DNA of 64,000 nucleotides from Botrimarina colliarenosi (GCF_007859955.1 NZ_SJPR01000003.1:479496-543495), one strand, 5' to 3'; shown: positions 54,844 to 63,581, counted from the stretch's first letter. Notes: generated by a model from the letters alone, not told the origin. Translations and numbers: made by a program.

Positions 54844-55758
54844 ATGACGACAACCGACCAGGTCACCGCTGCCGCGCTGCCCCGGCTAGGGCTGAAGCAG
54901 AAGCCGCCGCGCAAGGTGCTGGGCCGCTTGGGCCCGTGGCAGCTGCTGAGGACGCTTGGCGAAGGGTCGATGACCCGCGTCTATCTGGCCCGCCCCGCCG
55001 AAGCCGAGAGCGCCCCGGCGGCCTACGCGATCAAGTCATTGCGCCGCGAGTGGTGGAACGACCCCACCGCGATCGAGATGCAGCGCCGCGAGGCGTGGGT
55101 CGGCCAGCGGGTGAACAGCCCGCACGTGGTGTCGGTGCTATCGGCGGGCGTCGCCGCGCCGCCGCATTACACCGTCATGCCGATGCTAGAGGGCCAGACG
55201 GCCGCTCAGCTGCTCGCTACGGGCCACAAGCCGGCGCTGTCGGCCGCGTTGTGGATCGCTCGCCAAGCGGCCCAGGGCCTCGACGCCATCTGGCAGTCGG
55301 TCGGCATGACGCACGGCGACGTGAAGCCGGCCAACCTGATGGTCGGCGCCGACGGCCACACGACACTGCTCGACCTCGGCTTCTGCGAAACGCCCCGCGA
55401 CGCCCGAGGCTGGGCCGAACGGCCCGTTGTCGGCACGCTGCGCTACTTGGCGCCGGAACGCGTTACGTCCGCCACGACGGTTGACGTCCGCAGCGACCTC
55501 TACAGCCTCGGGGCGACGCTCTACGAACTCATCACCGGCCGGCCGCCGCACGATGGCCAGACGCCTGCCGCGTTGATTCAGCAGCACCGCACCGAGCGGC
55601 CCGAGTGCCTGCGGACCGTGGCGCCGGGGACGCCCAAGCCGGTCGCCTCGCTGGTGCACCGTCTGTTGTCGAAGGACCCGATGCGGCGTCCTGCGACGCC
55701 CGCCGAGGTCGTCAACGAGTTGGCCCCGCTCGAGATCGAGTGCTTCGGGCTACGCTGA
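54844..55758 (+). CDS. Ser/Thr protein kinase
   Basis: 304 residues, a compact Hanks kinase. Glycine loop LGEGSMTRVYLA, ATP-site Lys in AYAIKSL, catalytic HGDVKPANLM (the usual Arg of HRD is Gly), LLDLGFC in place of DFG, and GTLRYLAPE. There is no transmembrane segment or extra domain. Key catalytic Asp and Asn are present, so activity is likely. The gene sits alone between thiF-like and comEA-like genes. Confidence 0.88.
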   Translation: MTTTDQVTAAALPRLGLKQKPPRKVLGRLGPWQLLRTLGEGSMTRVYLARPAEAESAPAAYAIKSLRREWWNDPTAIEMQRREAWVGQRVNSPHVVSVLSAGVAAPPHYTVMPMLEGQTAAQLLATGHKPALSAALWIARQAAQGLDAIWQSVGMTHGDVKPANLMVGADGHTTLLDLGFCETPRDARGWAERPVVGTLRYLAPERVTSATTVDVRSDLYSLGATLYELITGRPPHDGQTPAALIQQHRTERPECLRTVAPGTPKPVASLVHRLLSKDPMRRPATPAEVVNELAPLEIECFGLR

Positions 55759-55769
55759 AAGTGGTCAAC

Positions 55770-55851
55770 TGAGCGGCACGGCGCTAGCCGCCGGTACTCG
55801 GGTTGATCGGCCCGACTCATCGATCACCGGCGGCTAGCGCCGTTCCGCTCA
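55770..55851. repeat. Palindromic repeat, family C
   Basis: Arms at 55770-55795 and 55826-55851 are complementary at 25 of 26 positions; core ACGGCGCTAGCCGCCGGT. It lies 12 bases after the kinase stop. No T tract. Confidence 0.88.
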
Positions 55852-55912
55852 CTCTCGGATCCTCCGGGGCGGCTTGGTGGTTCACCCCGAGCAGGGTGGT
55901 TAACCTGATGCG

Positions 55913-56335
55913 GTGCCGACCCCGCTTATCCGCCGCGCCGATCAAGCCGTCATCGCGACGCTTACGGGCGTGGCGATTCTCGGCGCCACCCTCTGGTGGG
56001 TGCGGGCCGGGGGACTGCGCGGTGGTTTAGTCGACATCGACGCGGCGGCGCCGCTCGACTACCGGTTCCTCGTCGATGTGAATCGGGCCGACTGGCCCGA
56101 GCTGGCGCAGCTGCCCGGCATCGGCCCGACGCTCGCCAAACGGATCGTCGCCTCGCGCGGCGTGGAGGGGGACTTCCGCACCGCCGACGACCTGCGTCGC
56201 GTCAACGGCATCGGCCCGCGGACGCTCGAAGGGATGCGACGCTACCTGCTGCCGCTCCCCGACGACACGCAAGTGGCGGGGGCGGCGACGTCGGGAGAAG
56301 AACCGGGCGAGGAGCAACGCGGATCAAGCGGATAG
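55913..56335 (+). CDS. ComEA-like helix-hairpin-helix protein with membrane anchor
   Basis: 140 residues: one transmembrane segment near 12-30 (AVIATLTGVAILGATLWW), then a pair of HhH motifs (LAQLPGIGPTLAKRIV; RRVNGIGPRTLEGM) preceded by VDVNRADWPE, the ComEA signature. ComEA binds double-stranded DNA in natural uptake; many relatives have other DNA roles. The start is GTG 55913. Confidence 0.85.
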   Translation: MPTPLIRRADQAVIATLTGVAILGATLWWVRAGGLRGGLVDIDAAAPLDYRFLVDVNRADWPELAQLPGIGPTLAKRIVASRGVEGDFRTADDLRRVNGIGPRTLEGMRRYLLPLPDDTQVAGAATSGEEPGEEQRGSSG

Positions 56336-56404
56336 GCGTGGGTCACCAGTAGATGACTTGCGCCCGCGTCCTCGCACCGGGATCAACTCGATAGAAGCCG
56401 GCGC

Positions 56405-57364
56405 TTAGTCGTCGAACGCCTCATCGGGGATCGTTCCGCCGTCGCCGATTGCCGCCATGCTATCGAAGACCTCTTGGTCGATGTCGTGCGGGATCGCGCG
56501 GACGCTGCCGTCGAGGAAGCCGAAGTGCGACAGCCCGCTGTGCTCGCTGCCGAACGCGCCGCGGTTGCGTTGGTCGCGGTCGTCGTCGGCGCTGCTGAAG
56601 TAGCCGCGCTCCTTGGGGAACCCGGCCGAGCTGCGGCGGACGGCCCCGTGGCGGTTGTCGCCGGCGAAGAACGCCGTGTCGCCCCGACGGAAGTCCTCGG
56701 TCCCGGGCGCGGCGTCGGCGAGCGGCGGCGGCATGTACTTCTCACCGATGGCGAAGGTCTTCGACAGCCCGTCGGTCACCCGGCGGGCGGCGATCTCCGA
56801 GTTGGTGTACATTGGCCCGAAGGTCTCGGGGTCGAACGTCGTCTGGTTGAATGACCCCATGCCGTTGCGGGTGCTGAGGCCGGCGTTGGCGGCGAAGTCA
56901 CCGCCGGCGGCCGCTTCCATGACGACGGCTGGCAGATTGTTGTTATCGAAGTCGCGGTCGGCGGCCGGCTCGCGGCGTGACGGGCAGTAGAACAGCGCCA
57001 TCGGGGTCCGCATCGCCCGCGCGTTCGTGTCGGAGTCGACCCGTGCGGTCGGGTCCCACGTGTCCCAGAGCGCTTGCTCTTCGATAAAGGGGGTCAAGAA
57101 GAACGCCCAAGAAACGGAGTGCTGCTCGGTCCCCTGGGGGTAGCGTGGCGAACCGGCCCGGCCGGGGGGGAAGTGCCCCTTCGAGTCGTGGAACGTCTGC
57201 AGGGCGATCGACTGGTTCCGCAGCCGGCTCTTGCACTCGGTCCGCCGGGCCGCTTCGCGAGCCGCCTGCACCGCTGGCAGCAGCAGGGCGACCAGGATGC
57301 CGATAATCGCGATGACGACCAGCAGTTCGACGAGCGTAAAAGCGGCGGGGCGGCGGGAGCGCAT
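56405..57364 (-). CDS. DUF1559 protein with type IV pilin-like N-terminus
   Basis: 319 residues. RPAAFTLVELLVVIAIIGIL follows the Met at 57364, then AVQAAREAARRTECKSRLRNQSIALQTFHDSKGHFPP, and the C-terminal FGFLDGSVRAIP block. Same architecture as the gene at 29212. The start at 57364 gives a short basic leader; the longer frame to 57421 is rejected. Divergent from purF. Confidence 0.88.
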   Translation of the reverse strand: MRSRRPAAFTLVELLVVIAIIGILVALLLPAVQAAREAARRTECKSRLRNQSIALQTFHDSKGHFPPGRAGSPRYPQGTEQHSVSWAFFLTPFIEEQALWDTWDPTARVDSDTNARAMRTPMALFYCPSRREPAADRDFDNNNLPAVVMEAAAGGDFAANAGLSTRNGMGSFNQTTFDPETFGPMYTNSEIAARRVTDGLSKTFAIGEKYMPPPLADAAPGTEDFRRGDTAFFAGDNRHGAVRRSSAGFPKERGYFSSADDDRDQRNRGAFGSEHSGLSHFGFLDGSVRAIPHDIDQEVFDSMAAIGDGGTIPDEAFDD

Positions 57365-57443
57365 AGGGGGGCAGGCCTCGGGGGGAGATGGGGTCAGGGG
57401 GCTTACTGCAACGCTTCGCAAACCGGCAGGGGGCGGTTGCAGG

Positions 57444-57473
57444 TTGAGCCTCCCCGTGGGGGACCCCTAGAAT
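57444..57473 (+). promoter_or_regulatory. Probable purF promoter
   Basis: TTGAGC at 57444-57449 and TAGAAT at 57468-57473 are 18 bases apart, upstream of purF. With transcription near 57480, ATG 57486 would be almost leaderless, which favours the ATG at 57540. Confidence 0.4.
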
Positions 57474-57539
57474 ACAGGCATCACCATGCCGCGGCGACCC
57501 GCCGCCACCCTCGCCGGGCCGCTGACGCGGCTGCTTCTG

Positions 57540-59192
57540 ATGCCCCTCGACCCCCGCGGTCAACGCGATTCGTCCGTCAATTCCCCGATCGACGACGGTA
57601 GCGACGACTCTCCCCGGCACGAGTGCGGCATCGCCGCGCTGTACCACCTGCCGGGCGCGACGAGCCCGTTGTGCCCCCCCCAGGGGCCGGAAGAGGCGTC
57701 TCGGCTGATGCCCCGCATGCTGCTGGACATTCAAAACCGCGGGCAGCTCTCCACCGGCATGACGACCTGGGCGCCGGGCCGCGATCTGTTGCTAGAGACC
57801 TACAAAGAGCTCGGCGGCGTCAGCGAGGCGTTCCGGCTCAGCCACCGCGGCAAGGCCGAGGCCCTGATGACCCGCTACGCCGGGCGGGCGGCGATCGGCC
57901 ACGTCCGCTACGCCACCTGTGGCAAGGAAGACCTGAACTTCGCCCAGCCGTTCGAGCACCGCCACCTGCAGAAGCGGAAGTGGTTCGCGTTCGGCTTCAA
58001 TGGGCAGCTCGCGAACTACGGGACGCTCCGCGACGAGATCCTCGCCACGGACGAGCACCACGTCGCCCTGAAGAGCGACACCGAGATCCTGATGCACGAG
58101 CTGGCTCGGCAACGCTCCAGCGAGCACCTGCCGCCCGGCGCGCCGCAGCCTTCATTGATCGACGTGATGCGCGGCGTCGGCGAGCGGCTCGACGGCGCCT
58201 ACAGCATCGCGCTGCTGAACGCCCAGGGCGAGATGCTCGTCGCCCGCGACCCGATCGGCCTCAAGCCGGTCTCGTACGGCCTGCAAGACAACCTGTTCGC
58301 CGCGGCGAGCGAGAGCGTCGCCCTGCTGAACCTCGGCTTCGAGCCGGAGAACATCCACGCCCTCGGCGCCGGCGAGGCGGTCACGATCGTCGACGGCCAG
58401 ATGAAGGTCGAGCGCTACGCCCCGTCGCCGCGGACGGCCCACTGCTTCTTCGAGTGGGTCTACTTCGCGAATGTCGCCAGCACGCTCGACGACCGCAGCG
58501 TCTACCTGGCCCGCAAGGCGCTCGGCGAAGAACTCGCCGCGAACGAGACGCTCGAGCTCGACGCCGACACCGTCGTCGTCCCCGTGCCCGACACGTCGAA
58601 GGCGGCGGCCGACGCGATGGCGTACAAGCTCGGCATCCCGAGCGTCGAGGGGCTGATGCGCAACCGCTACTCGGGCCGCACCTTCATCGAAGGAGGCGAC
58701 GCCCGCCTCGCCAAAGTCACCAGCAAGTACACGCCGCTCCGCCAGGTGCTGGAGGGCAAGAAGGTGCTGCTGGTGGAGGACTCGATTGTCCGCTCTACGA
58801 CGATGCGGGCCCTGATCGGCCGCCTGCGGGACGTCGGCCGGGTGCGTGAGATCCACGTCCGTGTCGCCTGCCCGCCAATCGTCGCCCCGTGTTTCTACGG
58901 CATCGACATGTCGACAGTCGGCGAGCTCTTCGCGCCGCGGTTCCTCGCCGAGAACCAAGACCTAGAGTCGGCCTACGCCGCGATGGCGGAAGAGCTCGGC
59001 GCCGACTCGCTGCGTTATCTGCCGGTCGAGTCAATCGCCCGCGCGATCAAGAAGCCCGCCGGCGACCTCTGCCAAGCGTGCGTAACGAGCGACTACCCAA
59101 CAGCCGAGGGCCAGCGGCTGTACCAGATCGCGCTGTCCGACGCGGCGAGCGGCAACGGCGCGGCGCGGACGTATGAAGGGGCGGGCGTTTAG
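57540..59192 (+). CDS. purF: Amidophosphoribosyltransferase
   Basis: 550 residues from ATG 57540 (an ATG at 57486 is possible). Glutaminase nucleophile Cys in RHECGIAA, with about 29 residues before it that family members remove or lack. The phosphoribosyltransferase PRPP loop reads [13 protein letters not shown] (commonly VDDSIVRGTT). Iron-sulfur cysteines of the Bacillus type are seen: [20 protein letters not shown] and [13 protein letters not shown]. First committed step of purine synthesis; no other purine gene is adjacent. Confidence 0.93.
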   Translation: MPLDPRGQRDSSVNSPIDDGSDDSPRHECGIAALYHLPGATSPLCPPQGPEEASRLMPRMLLDIQNRGQLSTGMTTWAPGRDLLLETYKELGGVSEAFRLSHRGKAEALMTRYAGRAAIGHVRYATCGKEDLNFAQPFEHRHLQKRKWFAFGFNGQLANYGTLRDEILATDEHHVALKSDTEILMHELARQRSSEHLPPGAPQPSLIDVMRGVGERLDGAYSIALLNAQGEMLVARDPIGLKPVSYGLQDNLFAAASESVALLNLGFEPENIHALGAGEAVTIVDGQMKVERYAPSPRTAHCFFEWVYFANVASTLDDRSVYLARKALGEELAANETLELDADTVVVPVPDTSKAAADAMAYKLGIPSVEGLMRNRYSGRTFIEGGDARLAKVTSKYTPLRQVLEGKKVLLVEDSIVRSTTMRALIGRLRDVGRVREIHVRVACPPIVAPCFYGIDMSTVGELFAPRFLAENQDLESAYAAMAEELGADSLRYLPVESIARAIKKPAGDLCQACVTSDYPTAEGQRLYQIALSDAASGNGAARTYEGAGV

Positions 59193-59245
59193 AGCGGTCT
59201 CATGCCAGAGTGATCACCTGTAACACCTGTAAGGAGTGCGTCAGT

Positions 59246-59959
59246 CTACGCCGCCGATAGACTTCTCACGTGATTCAAATAGGCGATCCCTTGTTTGCAA
59301 GCGGAACGAACATCCGGTCGCAAGTATCGCAACCAAGCCGGAGAAAGTTCTGACCTCGCGATGGCGTAGTGGCTCAACGCGTAGCCGTACGCTCTCAGCG
59401 AGAGGTAGCCTCGTTGGCCAACCGACCAGCCAGAGTAACTGCCTTGAATCCAATTGGCTTCGACAACCGCGTAGTTCGCTGTGAGCAAACCTAAACCGAG
59501 GAAAACGGTTAAGAGGTCGGTAAGGGGCTCGTGGTCGTCTTCGTCGGGGTTGATGCGATTCTCGCCAAGCAAGATGACGTGACCGAGTTCGTGCGCAAGT
59601 GTCGCTACGACACCTAACGGATCATTCAATCCCGCCAACTCGATCCACACCGTGAAACGGCCCTCCTCTGCGGTGTACAGACCGCTTGTACGAGATTCGG
59701 CGTCGCGATAGAAAGCCAACTCGACTTTTGACGGATTTATCCCCATGTGCTCGGCGAGCAATTTAAGCAGCCGCGATATTTCGCCCTTGGTTGCTTTGTA
59801 AGTTGACGGAAAGAAGTCCGTTGTTGGCAGTAGGGTAGTGGCGGACGTTAGGCGGTCGCGACCTAGCTCCGCCAACAGCCAGTTGAATCGCCTGCTTATC
59901 CACTCTGCTTCAGTGTCTGAGACCGGACACGACGGTTCGGCCTTAAACCAGTTGAGCAT
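59246..59959 (-). CDS. Putative zinc metallopeptidase-like orphan of lower GC
   Basis: 237 residues, not a family I can name. It holds an HEXXH motif in LAHELGHVILLGEN with a downstream acidic DDHEPLTDLL that could give the third ligand. No signal peptide or transmembrane segment is clear. Codon use and GC look lower than in flanking genes, and about 220 bases downstream of its start side hold no gene. Horizontal acquisition is inferred; the target is unknown. Confidence 0.65.
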   Translation of the reverse strand: MLNWFKAEPSCPVSDTEAEWISRRFNWLLAELGRDRLTSATTLLPTTDFFPSTYKATKGEISRLLKLLAEHMGINPSKVELAFYRDAESRTSGLYTAEEGRFTVWIELAGLNDPLGVVATLAHELGHVILLGENRINPDEDDHEPLTDLLTVFLGLGLLTANYAVVEANWIQGSYSGWSVGQRGYLSLRAYGYALSHYAIARSELSPAWLRYLRPDVRSACKQGIAYLNHVRSLSAA

Positions 59960-60182
59960 TGCTATCCGTGCAAAGAGGCTTTTGCGTCGAGTTCAGTTGG
60001 ACACCCCATCCGGCCTCGATGCCGGCTTGGGCGGGCAATTGGATAGCGATTCCGAGGCCCGCAGCAAGACCAGATCGGTTACATAAACAAGACGATCAAC
60101 GGATTGGCCGAATAGCCATTTCGTCGATGCGCGAGAGCCCACAGCGACTCCACGTCGCTGTCCGAGATCGAAGTGACCCGAC

Positions 60183-60719
60183 TCAGATCAAATCAAGCGG
60201 CGAGGGCCGCCGGTGGCGCTTCTCGGCGCACGCACGGCAGATGCCGCTGATCGTCAGGCGGTGGCCGGTCACGCGGAAGCCGTGCTCGCGGGCGACCGCT
60301 TCGCGGAGCTTCAGGAGCTCGTCGCTGCGGAACTCGATCAGGTCGTCGCACTGCGTGCAGTGCAGGTGGTCGTGCTGCGGGTACCCGTAGTCGTGCTCGT
60401 AGACGCTGCGGCTGCCGAGCGACATCTTCCGCAGCAGGCCCGCCTCGACCAGCTCGTCGAGCGCCCGATAGACGGTGGCCCGGCTGACGCGGTCGTCGCC
60501 GCGGGTCTTCTTGTTGAGCTGGTCAATCAGCTCGTCGGCGTCGAAGTGCTCGTGCCGGGCGAAGACGTGATCGACCAGCACGCGCCGCTGCGAGGTGGTC
60601 CGTTTTCCCTTGCTTTGCAGGTACTCTTCGAACCGCTCCTGCGGCGAGAGCGAGACGCGGACCTCGCCGAGCGAGAAATCGGCGGCCGCGTCGGTCAGTT
60701 GCGAGGTGTCCTGGATCAT
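60183..60719 (-). CDS. Fur-family metal-responsive regulator
   Basis: 178 residues. The N-terminal helix-turn-helix reads GKRTTSQRRVLVDHVFARHEHFDADEL; VSRATVYRALDELVEAGLL is the recognition region. Metal site residues HDHLHCTQCDD and structural CRAC are present. Fur, Zur and PerR cannot be told apart here. A 17-residue N-terminal extension precedes the usual start. Confidence 0.9.
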   Translation of the reverse strand: MIQDTSQLTDAAADFSLGEVRVSLSPQERFEEYLQSKGKRTTSQRRVLVDHVFARHEHFDADELIDQLNKKTRGDDRVSRATVYRALDELVEAGLLRKMSLGSRSVYEHDYGYPQHDHLHCTQCDDLIEFRSDELLKLREAVAREHGFRVTGHRLTISGICRACAEKRHRRPSPLDLI

Positions 60720-60807
60720 GGCGGAGCGGCTAGAGGCGGTGCGGATAACGATTCTAGGCCGTTCGCCCCCGACTCACAACTAAGTCATTGGTCGGGTTCT
60801 AGCAGGG

Positions 60808-60880
60808 GAACCACGTAGCAACAAAGGAACGAAGGACTGGGACGCTACCGTCCGCAAGTTCCTTCGTTCCTTTGTGGTTC
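60808..60880. repeat. Palindromic repeat, family F
   Basis: The right arm (60860-60880, TCCTTCGTTCCTTTGTGGTT) pairs with the left (60808-60834) apart from an 8-base insert. It lies between fur and flgM. Confidence 0.8.
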
Positions 60881-60898
60881 AATAATGTTCGACGACTC

Positions 60899-61213
60899 TC
60901 AGCCGATCTCGTCGAGGAGGCTGTTCAGAGCGGCGTCGAGCTTGTCGGCCGACTCGTAGGTGCCGGCGGCGATCTGGCTGCGGAGGCGATCGACGAGGCC
61001 CGTGCGGACGCCGTTGGCGTCCTTTACGTGCTCGGCGGCGCGGGCGTCGGCTAGTTCCGAGACGCGGGCCGCCTCGGACGCCTCGGGGGAGATGTCGAGT
61101 TGGTCGGCAGGCTGGGCCGGGGTCGCGCCTTCCGCTGGGGCCGCGGGGCGGCGGAAATGGGGGCCGTTGAGGGCCTGGGCGCCGTGAACGTTGTTCGTGC
61201 CGTGGATCTGCAT
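60899..61213 (-). CDS. flgM: FlgM-like anti-sigma-28 factor
   Basis: 104 residues, disordered N-terminal half and a C-terminal FlgM-type block: GVRTGLVDRLRSQIAAG then TYESADKLDAALNSLL. FlgM binds the flagellar sigma factor until hook completion. GAGGAG lies about ten bases before ATG 61213. No flagellar genes are adjacent. The Ala/Pro-rich N-terminus differs from enteric FlgM. Confidence 0.75.
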   Translation of the reverse strand: MQIHGTNNVHGAQALNGPHFRRPAAPAEGATPAQPADQLDISPEASEAARVSELADARAAEHVKDANGVRTGLVDRLRSQIAAGTYESADKLDAALNSLLDEIG

Positions 61214-61945
61214 CGGGGGGGAACTCCTCGCACGCGGCTTGGGCTAGCGTGAATCGGCCAACGGGGCCGGGGGGCTAGCGGGAGGCTTCTGCTGATGACG
61301 GGGTTGGATCGGACTGGATTTCGACGCGCACGCCCCCTGGGGGGCTAACAACGCCGCGGGACTCTCCCGGCCAGTTCCGTCTGACCTGTTCGCCGAAACA
61401 GCACTTGCTGGGATGAGGGGCCCGTATCCTACGGACTAACCCAGCCAGGGTTCGGCGACTCCGCCTCCTTGTGGCAGCCGCTGCGGCGCCAGCCCAAGGG
61501 CTGGTGATAGCAGCGACTCCGCGATGAGTCTGTTCGTTGCATCGGGCCCGCCGCCGGCTGGGCTGCAACGAATTGGCCCGGTAGCCGATCAGCACACAAA
61601 CGCCCACTTTGCCGGGCGGGCAGGATGATACGGCGGCGTGATGCCTGGCGGCAACAGCGGATAAGCGGGCCGCGTTGCCGGAGGGCAACAAGCGGGGCAC
61701 GGCTCGCGGCGCCAAGTCCCCCTCCCCCACGGGGGGAGGGGCTAAGGGAGGGGTCTCTCTTTCAGCCGTCACAAATCGCAACGGAATTCGCTTGGCCAGC
61801 TAGCGGGGCGGCGGACGGCGGGCAATCCGTCTAACTGCCCCGAACCGGAGAACCCCCCTACGGTGTCCTCCGTAATGCAAGCACCAGGGCGGGCGGTCGA
61901 CGATCGAGCGGCCACGCGTCCCCGGGCTCACGGGAAGAGGCTCCC
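61214..61945. other. Intergenic region of about 730 bases
   Basis: No gene is supported. It contains hairpins (CCAGCCCAAGGGCTGG near 61490; TTCGTTGCA/TGCAACGAA at about 61532-61572) and a C/G palindrome (61718-61741). A GGTTCGGCGACTCCGCC stretch near 61449 recalls a tmRNA 3' end, but the T-loop is broken and no 5' partner is seen. Confidence 0.4.
61718..61741. repeat. C/G-rich palindrome
   Basis: CCCCCTCCCCCAC followed by GGGGGGAGGGG, a near-perfect inverted repeat in a gene-free stretch. Confidence 0.6.
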
Positions 61946-62137
61946 ATGAATACCCAGGCCCCCAATTCCGAGGTCTTCGCGGTCGACACGTTCGGCCAAT
62001 TTCACCCGATCCGCCTCCCCGCCGAGGCGTTCGAGACGCTGCATAGCGACACGCTCGACTCGCTCCGCGAGTTCGTAAAAGGCCATCGCGAGCGGTTCCC
62101 GAAAGGCCCGAAGGGCCGCCGGCCCAAACCGCGATGA
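61946..62137 (+). CDS. Small hypothetical protein
   Basis: 63 residues, MNTQAPNSEVFAVDTFGQFH, ending in a basic Lys/Arg tail (PKGPKGRRPKPR). AGAGG five bases before ATG 61946 supports translation. No family recognised. An antisense frame (61928-62323) covers it but has no such signal. Confidence 0.5.
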   Translation: MNTQAPNSEVFAVDTFGQFHPIRLPAEAFETLHSDTLDSLREFVKGHRERFPKGPKGRRPKPR

Positions 62138-62165
62138 ACGGCCCCGGTGATCCCGCCGGCCCGTA

Positions 62166-62231
62166 GGACGGTAGGTGGGGAGGAGGGTAGGCTTTCTACC
62201 GAGAGCCTTTCGTCCTCCCCACCTACCGTCC
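62166..62231. repeat. Palindromic repeat, family G, upstream of ispH
   Basis: A perfect 19-bp inverted repeat: GGACGGTAGGTGGGGAGGA at 62166-62184 and its complement at 62213-62231, ending 12 bases before the ispH start. Confidence 0.88.
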
Positions 62232-62243
62232 GCTCGTTTTGCT

Positions 62244-63179
62244 ATGCAAGTTCTCCTCGCCAGCCCCCGCGGTTTCTGCGCCGGCGTCAACATGGCGATC
62301 GACTCGCTGGAGCTCGCGCTCAAGGCGTTCGGCGCCCCGATCTACGTCTACCACGAGATCGTCCACAACCGGCACGTCGTCGAGCACTTCCAAGAACGCG
62401 GCGTCGTGTTTCTCGAAGAGCTTGAGGAGGCGCCGACCGGCTCGACCCTGCTGTTCAGCGCCCATGGGGTCTCGCCGGAGGTCCGCCAAAAGGCGAAAGA
62501 ACGCGACCTGCGGGCGATCGACGCCACCTGCCCGCTGGTGACCAAGGTCCATCTAGAGGCGATCAAGTACGCCAAAGAGGGCCGCACCATCGTGCTGATC
62601 GGCCACGAGGGGCACGACGAGGTGATCGGCACCATGGGCGAGGCGCCCGAAGCGATCCTGCTGGTCGAGTCGCCGGAGGACGTCGACGCCCTCGAAATCG
62701 CCCACCCCGAGCACATGGCGTATCTAACGCAGACGACGCTCAGCGTCGACGACACGAGCCGCATCATCGCCCGGCTCCGGGAACGCTTCCCGCTGATCGC
62801 CGGTCCCACCAAAAGCGACATCTGCTACGCCACGCAGAACCGCCAGGAAGCGGTCGCCAAACTCTCGGCCGACGCCGACCTGACGCTGGTGCTAGGGAGC
62901 CAAAACAGCAGCAACAGCCAACGCCTCGCCGAGTTGTCGAAAGAACACGGCGTGGCGGCCTACCTGATCGACGGGCCCCAGGACCTGAAGCCCGAGTGGT
63001 TCGAAGGCGTCGAGACGGTCCTCGTGACGGCCGGCGCGAGCGCCCCCGAGACGGTCGTCGAAGCGGTGCTCGACTACCTCAAGGAACACTACGACGCGAA
63101 GATCGAGCCGCGCTTGGTGCGTGAGGAAAACGTCTCGTTCCCGCTGCCAAGGGAGCTGCGCCAACTGGCTTCTTCGTAA
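62244..63179 (+). CDS. ispH: 4-hydroxy-3-methylbut-2-enyl diphosphate reductase
   Basis: 311 residues, last step of the MEP isoprenoid pathway. Three iron-sulfur cysteines are seen: GFCAGV (Cys12), DATCPLV and SDICYAT. AHGVSPEVR, VYHEIVHN and SSNSQRLAEL are typical blocks. Start at ATG 62244 (MQVLLASPRGFCAGV); the longer frame from 62175 is rejected because it runs through the palindrome. Confidence 0.96.
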   Translation: MQVLLASPRGFCAGVNMAIDSLELALKAFGAPIYVYHEIVHNRHVVEHFQERGVVFLEELEEAPTGSTLLFSAHGVSPEVRQKAKERDLRAIDATCPLVTKVHLEAIKYAKEGRTIVLIGHEGHDEVIGTMGEAPEAILLVESPEDVDALEIAHPEHMAYLTQTTLSVDDTSRIIARLRERFPLIAGPTKSDICYATQNRQEAVAKLSADADLTLVLGSQNSSNSQRLAELSKEHGVAAYLIDGPQDLKPEWFEGVETVLVTAGASAPETVVEAVLDYLKEHYDAKIEPRLVREENVSFPLPRELRQLASS

Positions 63180-63180
63180 G

Positions 63181-63209
63181 TCTCCCGCAGAGACGCGGAG
63201 ACGCCGAGA
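63181..63209 (+). repeat. Family E copy 3 (left outer element of cassette 2)
   Basis: TCTCCCGCAGAGACGCGGAG then ACGCCGAGA, two bases after the ispH stop. Related to copies at 25286 and 26095. Confidence 0.7.
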
Positions 63210-63228
63210 AATCGCAATCCAAAAGAAA

Positions 63229-63265
63229 CAGCGAGCCCCCAGACGTCAGTCGGGGGAGTGAATCA
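63229..63265 (-). repeat. Family D copy 6 (left inner element of cassette 2)
   Basis: On the minus strand TGATTCACTCCCCCGACTGA then CGTCTGGGGGCTCGCTG, matching copies 3 and 5 closely. It lies 22 bases before the small gene. Confidence 0.7.
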
Positions 63266-63286
63266 CACAACGGCCTGAAGGAGCAT

Positions 63287-63511
63287 ATGGTGGAGGAGAT
63301 CAAACTAACCCCCGAGCAAGCTTACCTTTCTACTTTTGCCTTTCTCGAAGGCATCTATCGCGTTACCCGGAGTAATGAGTTGGGTACGCTGCTCGGTTCT
63401 ATGTTGCTGCGTGCCGAAGGCGGAACGGCTGATCCCGCGATTGCTGGCGAGTGGGAACAGGCGATGCGTCAAGCAATTTCAGGCTCAGTGGACGCTCGAT
63501 TCGAGAGGTGA
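63287..63511 (+). CDS. Small orphan protein, bracketed by inverted repeats
   Basis: 74 residues: MVEEIKLTPEQAYLSTFAFL, then NELGTLLGSMLL and GTADPAIAGEWEQAM. The pattern (Tyr-rich helix, LGxLLG, ADPAxxxEW) recalls small immunity-like proteins of polymorphic-toxin systems, but no toxin is here and I cannot confirm the family. GAAGGAG precedes ATG 63287 with tight spacing; GTG 63290 is the alternative. GC is lower than in the neighbours. D/E repeats lie on both sides in inverted order. Confidence 0.6.
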   Translation: MVEEIKLTPEQAYLSTFAFLEGIYRVTRSNELGTLLGSMLLRAEGGTADPAIAGEWEQAMRQAISGSVDARFER

Positions 63512-63520
63512 GATTAATTC

Positions 63521-63545
63521 TGATTCACTCTCCGACTGGTGTCGC
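63521..63545 (+). repeat. Family D copy 7 (right inner element of cassette 2)
   Basis: TGATTCACTCTCCGACTGGT then GTCGC. The first ten bases equal those of copy 6 on the opposite strand. Confidence 0.6.
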
Positions 63546-63556
63546 GCTACCGTTTG

Positions 63557-63578
63557 CTCCGCGTCGCTGCGTGAGACC
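63557..63578 (-). repeat. Family E copy 4 (right outer element of cassette 2)
   Basis: CTCCGCGTCGCTGCGTGAGA on plus, inverse of copy 3. It abuts the ABC-2 gene stop at 63582-63584. Confidence 0.55.
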
Positions 63579-63581
63579 TCC

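Noticed and set aside
58152..58958. 268-codon minus-strand frame
   Set aside because: Antisense shadow of purF.
61440..61520. Possible tmRNA or other structured RNA
   Set aside because: A T-loop-like stretch is present but mismatched, and no acceptor partner or tag frame is found.
61275..61781. 168-codon minus-strand frame
   Set aside because: Low-complexity Arg/Pro translation across hairpins and a C/G palindrome; no support.
61928..62323. 131-codon minus-strand frame
   Set aside because: Covers the palindrome before ispH and the small plus-strand gene; no ribosome-binding site or family match.
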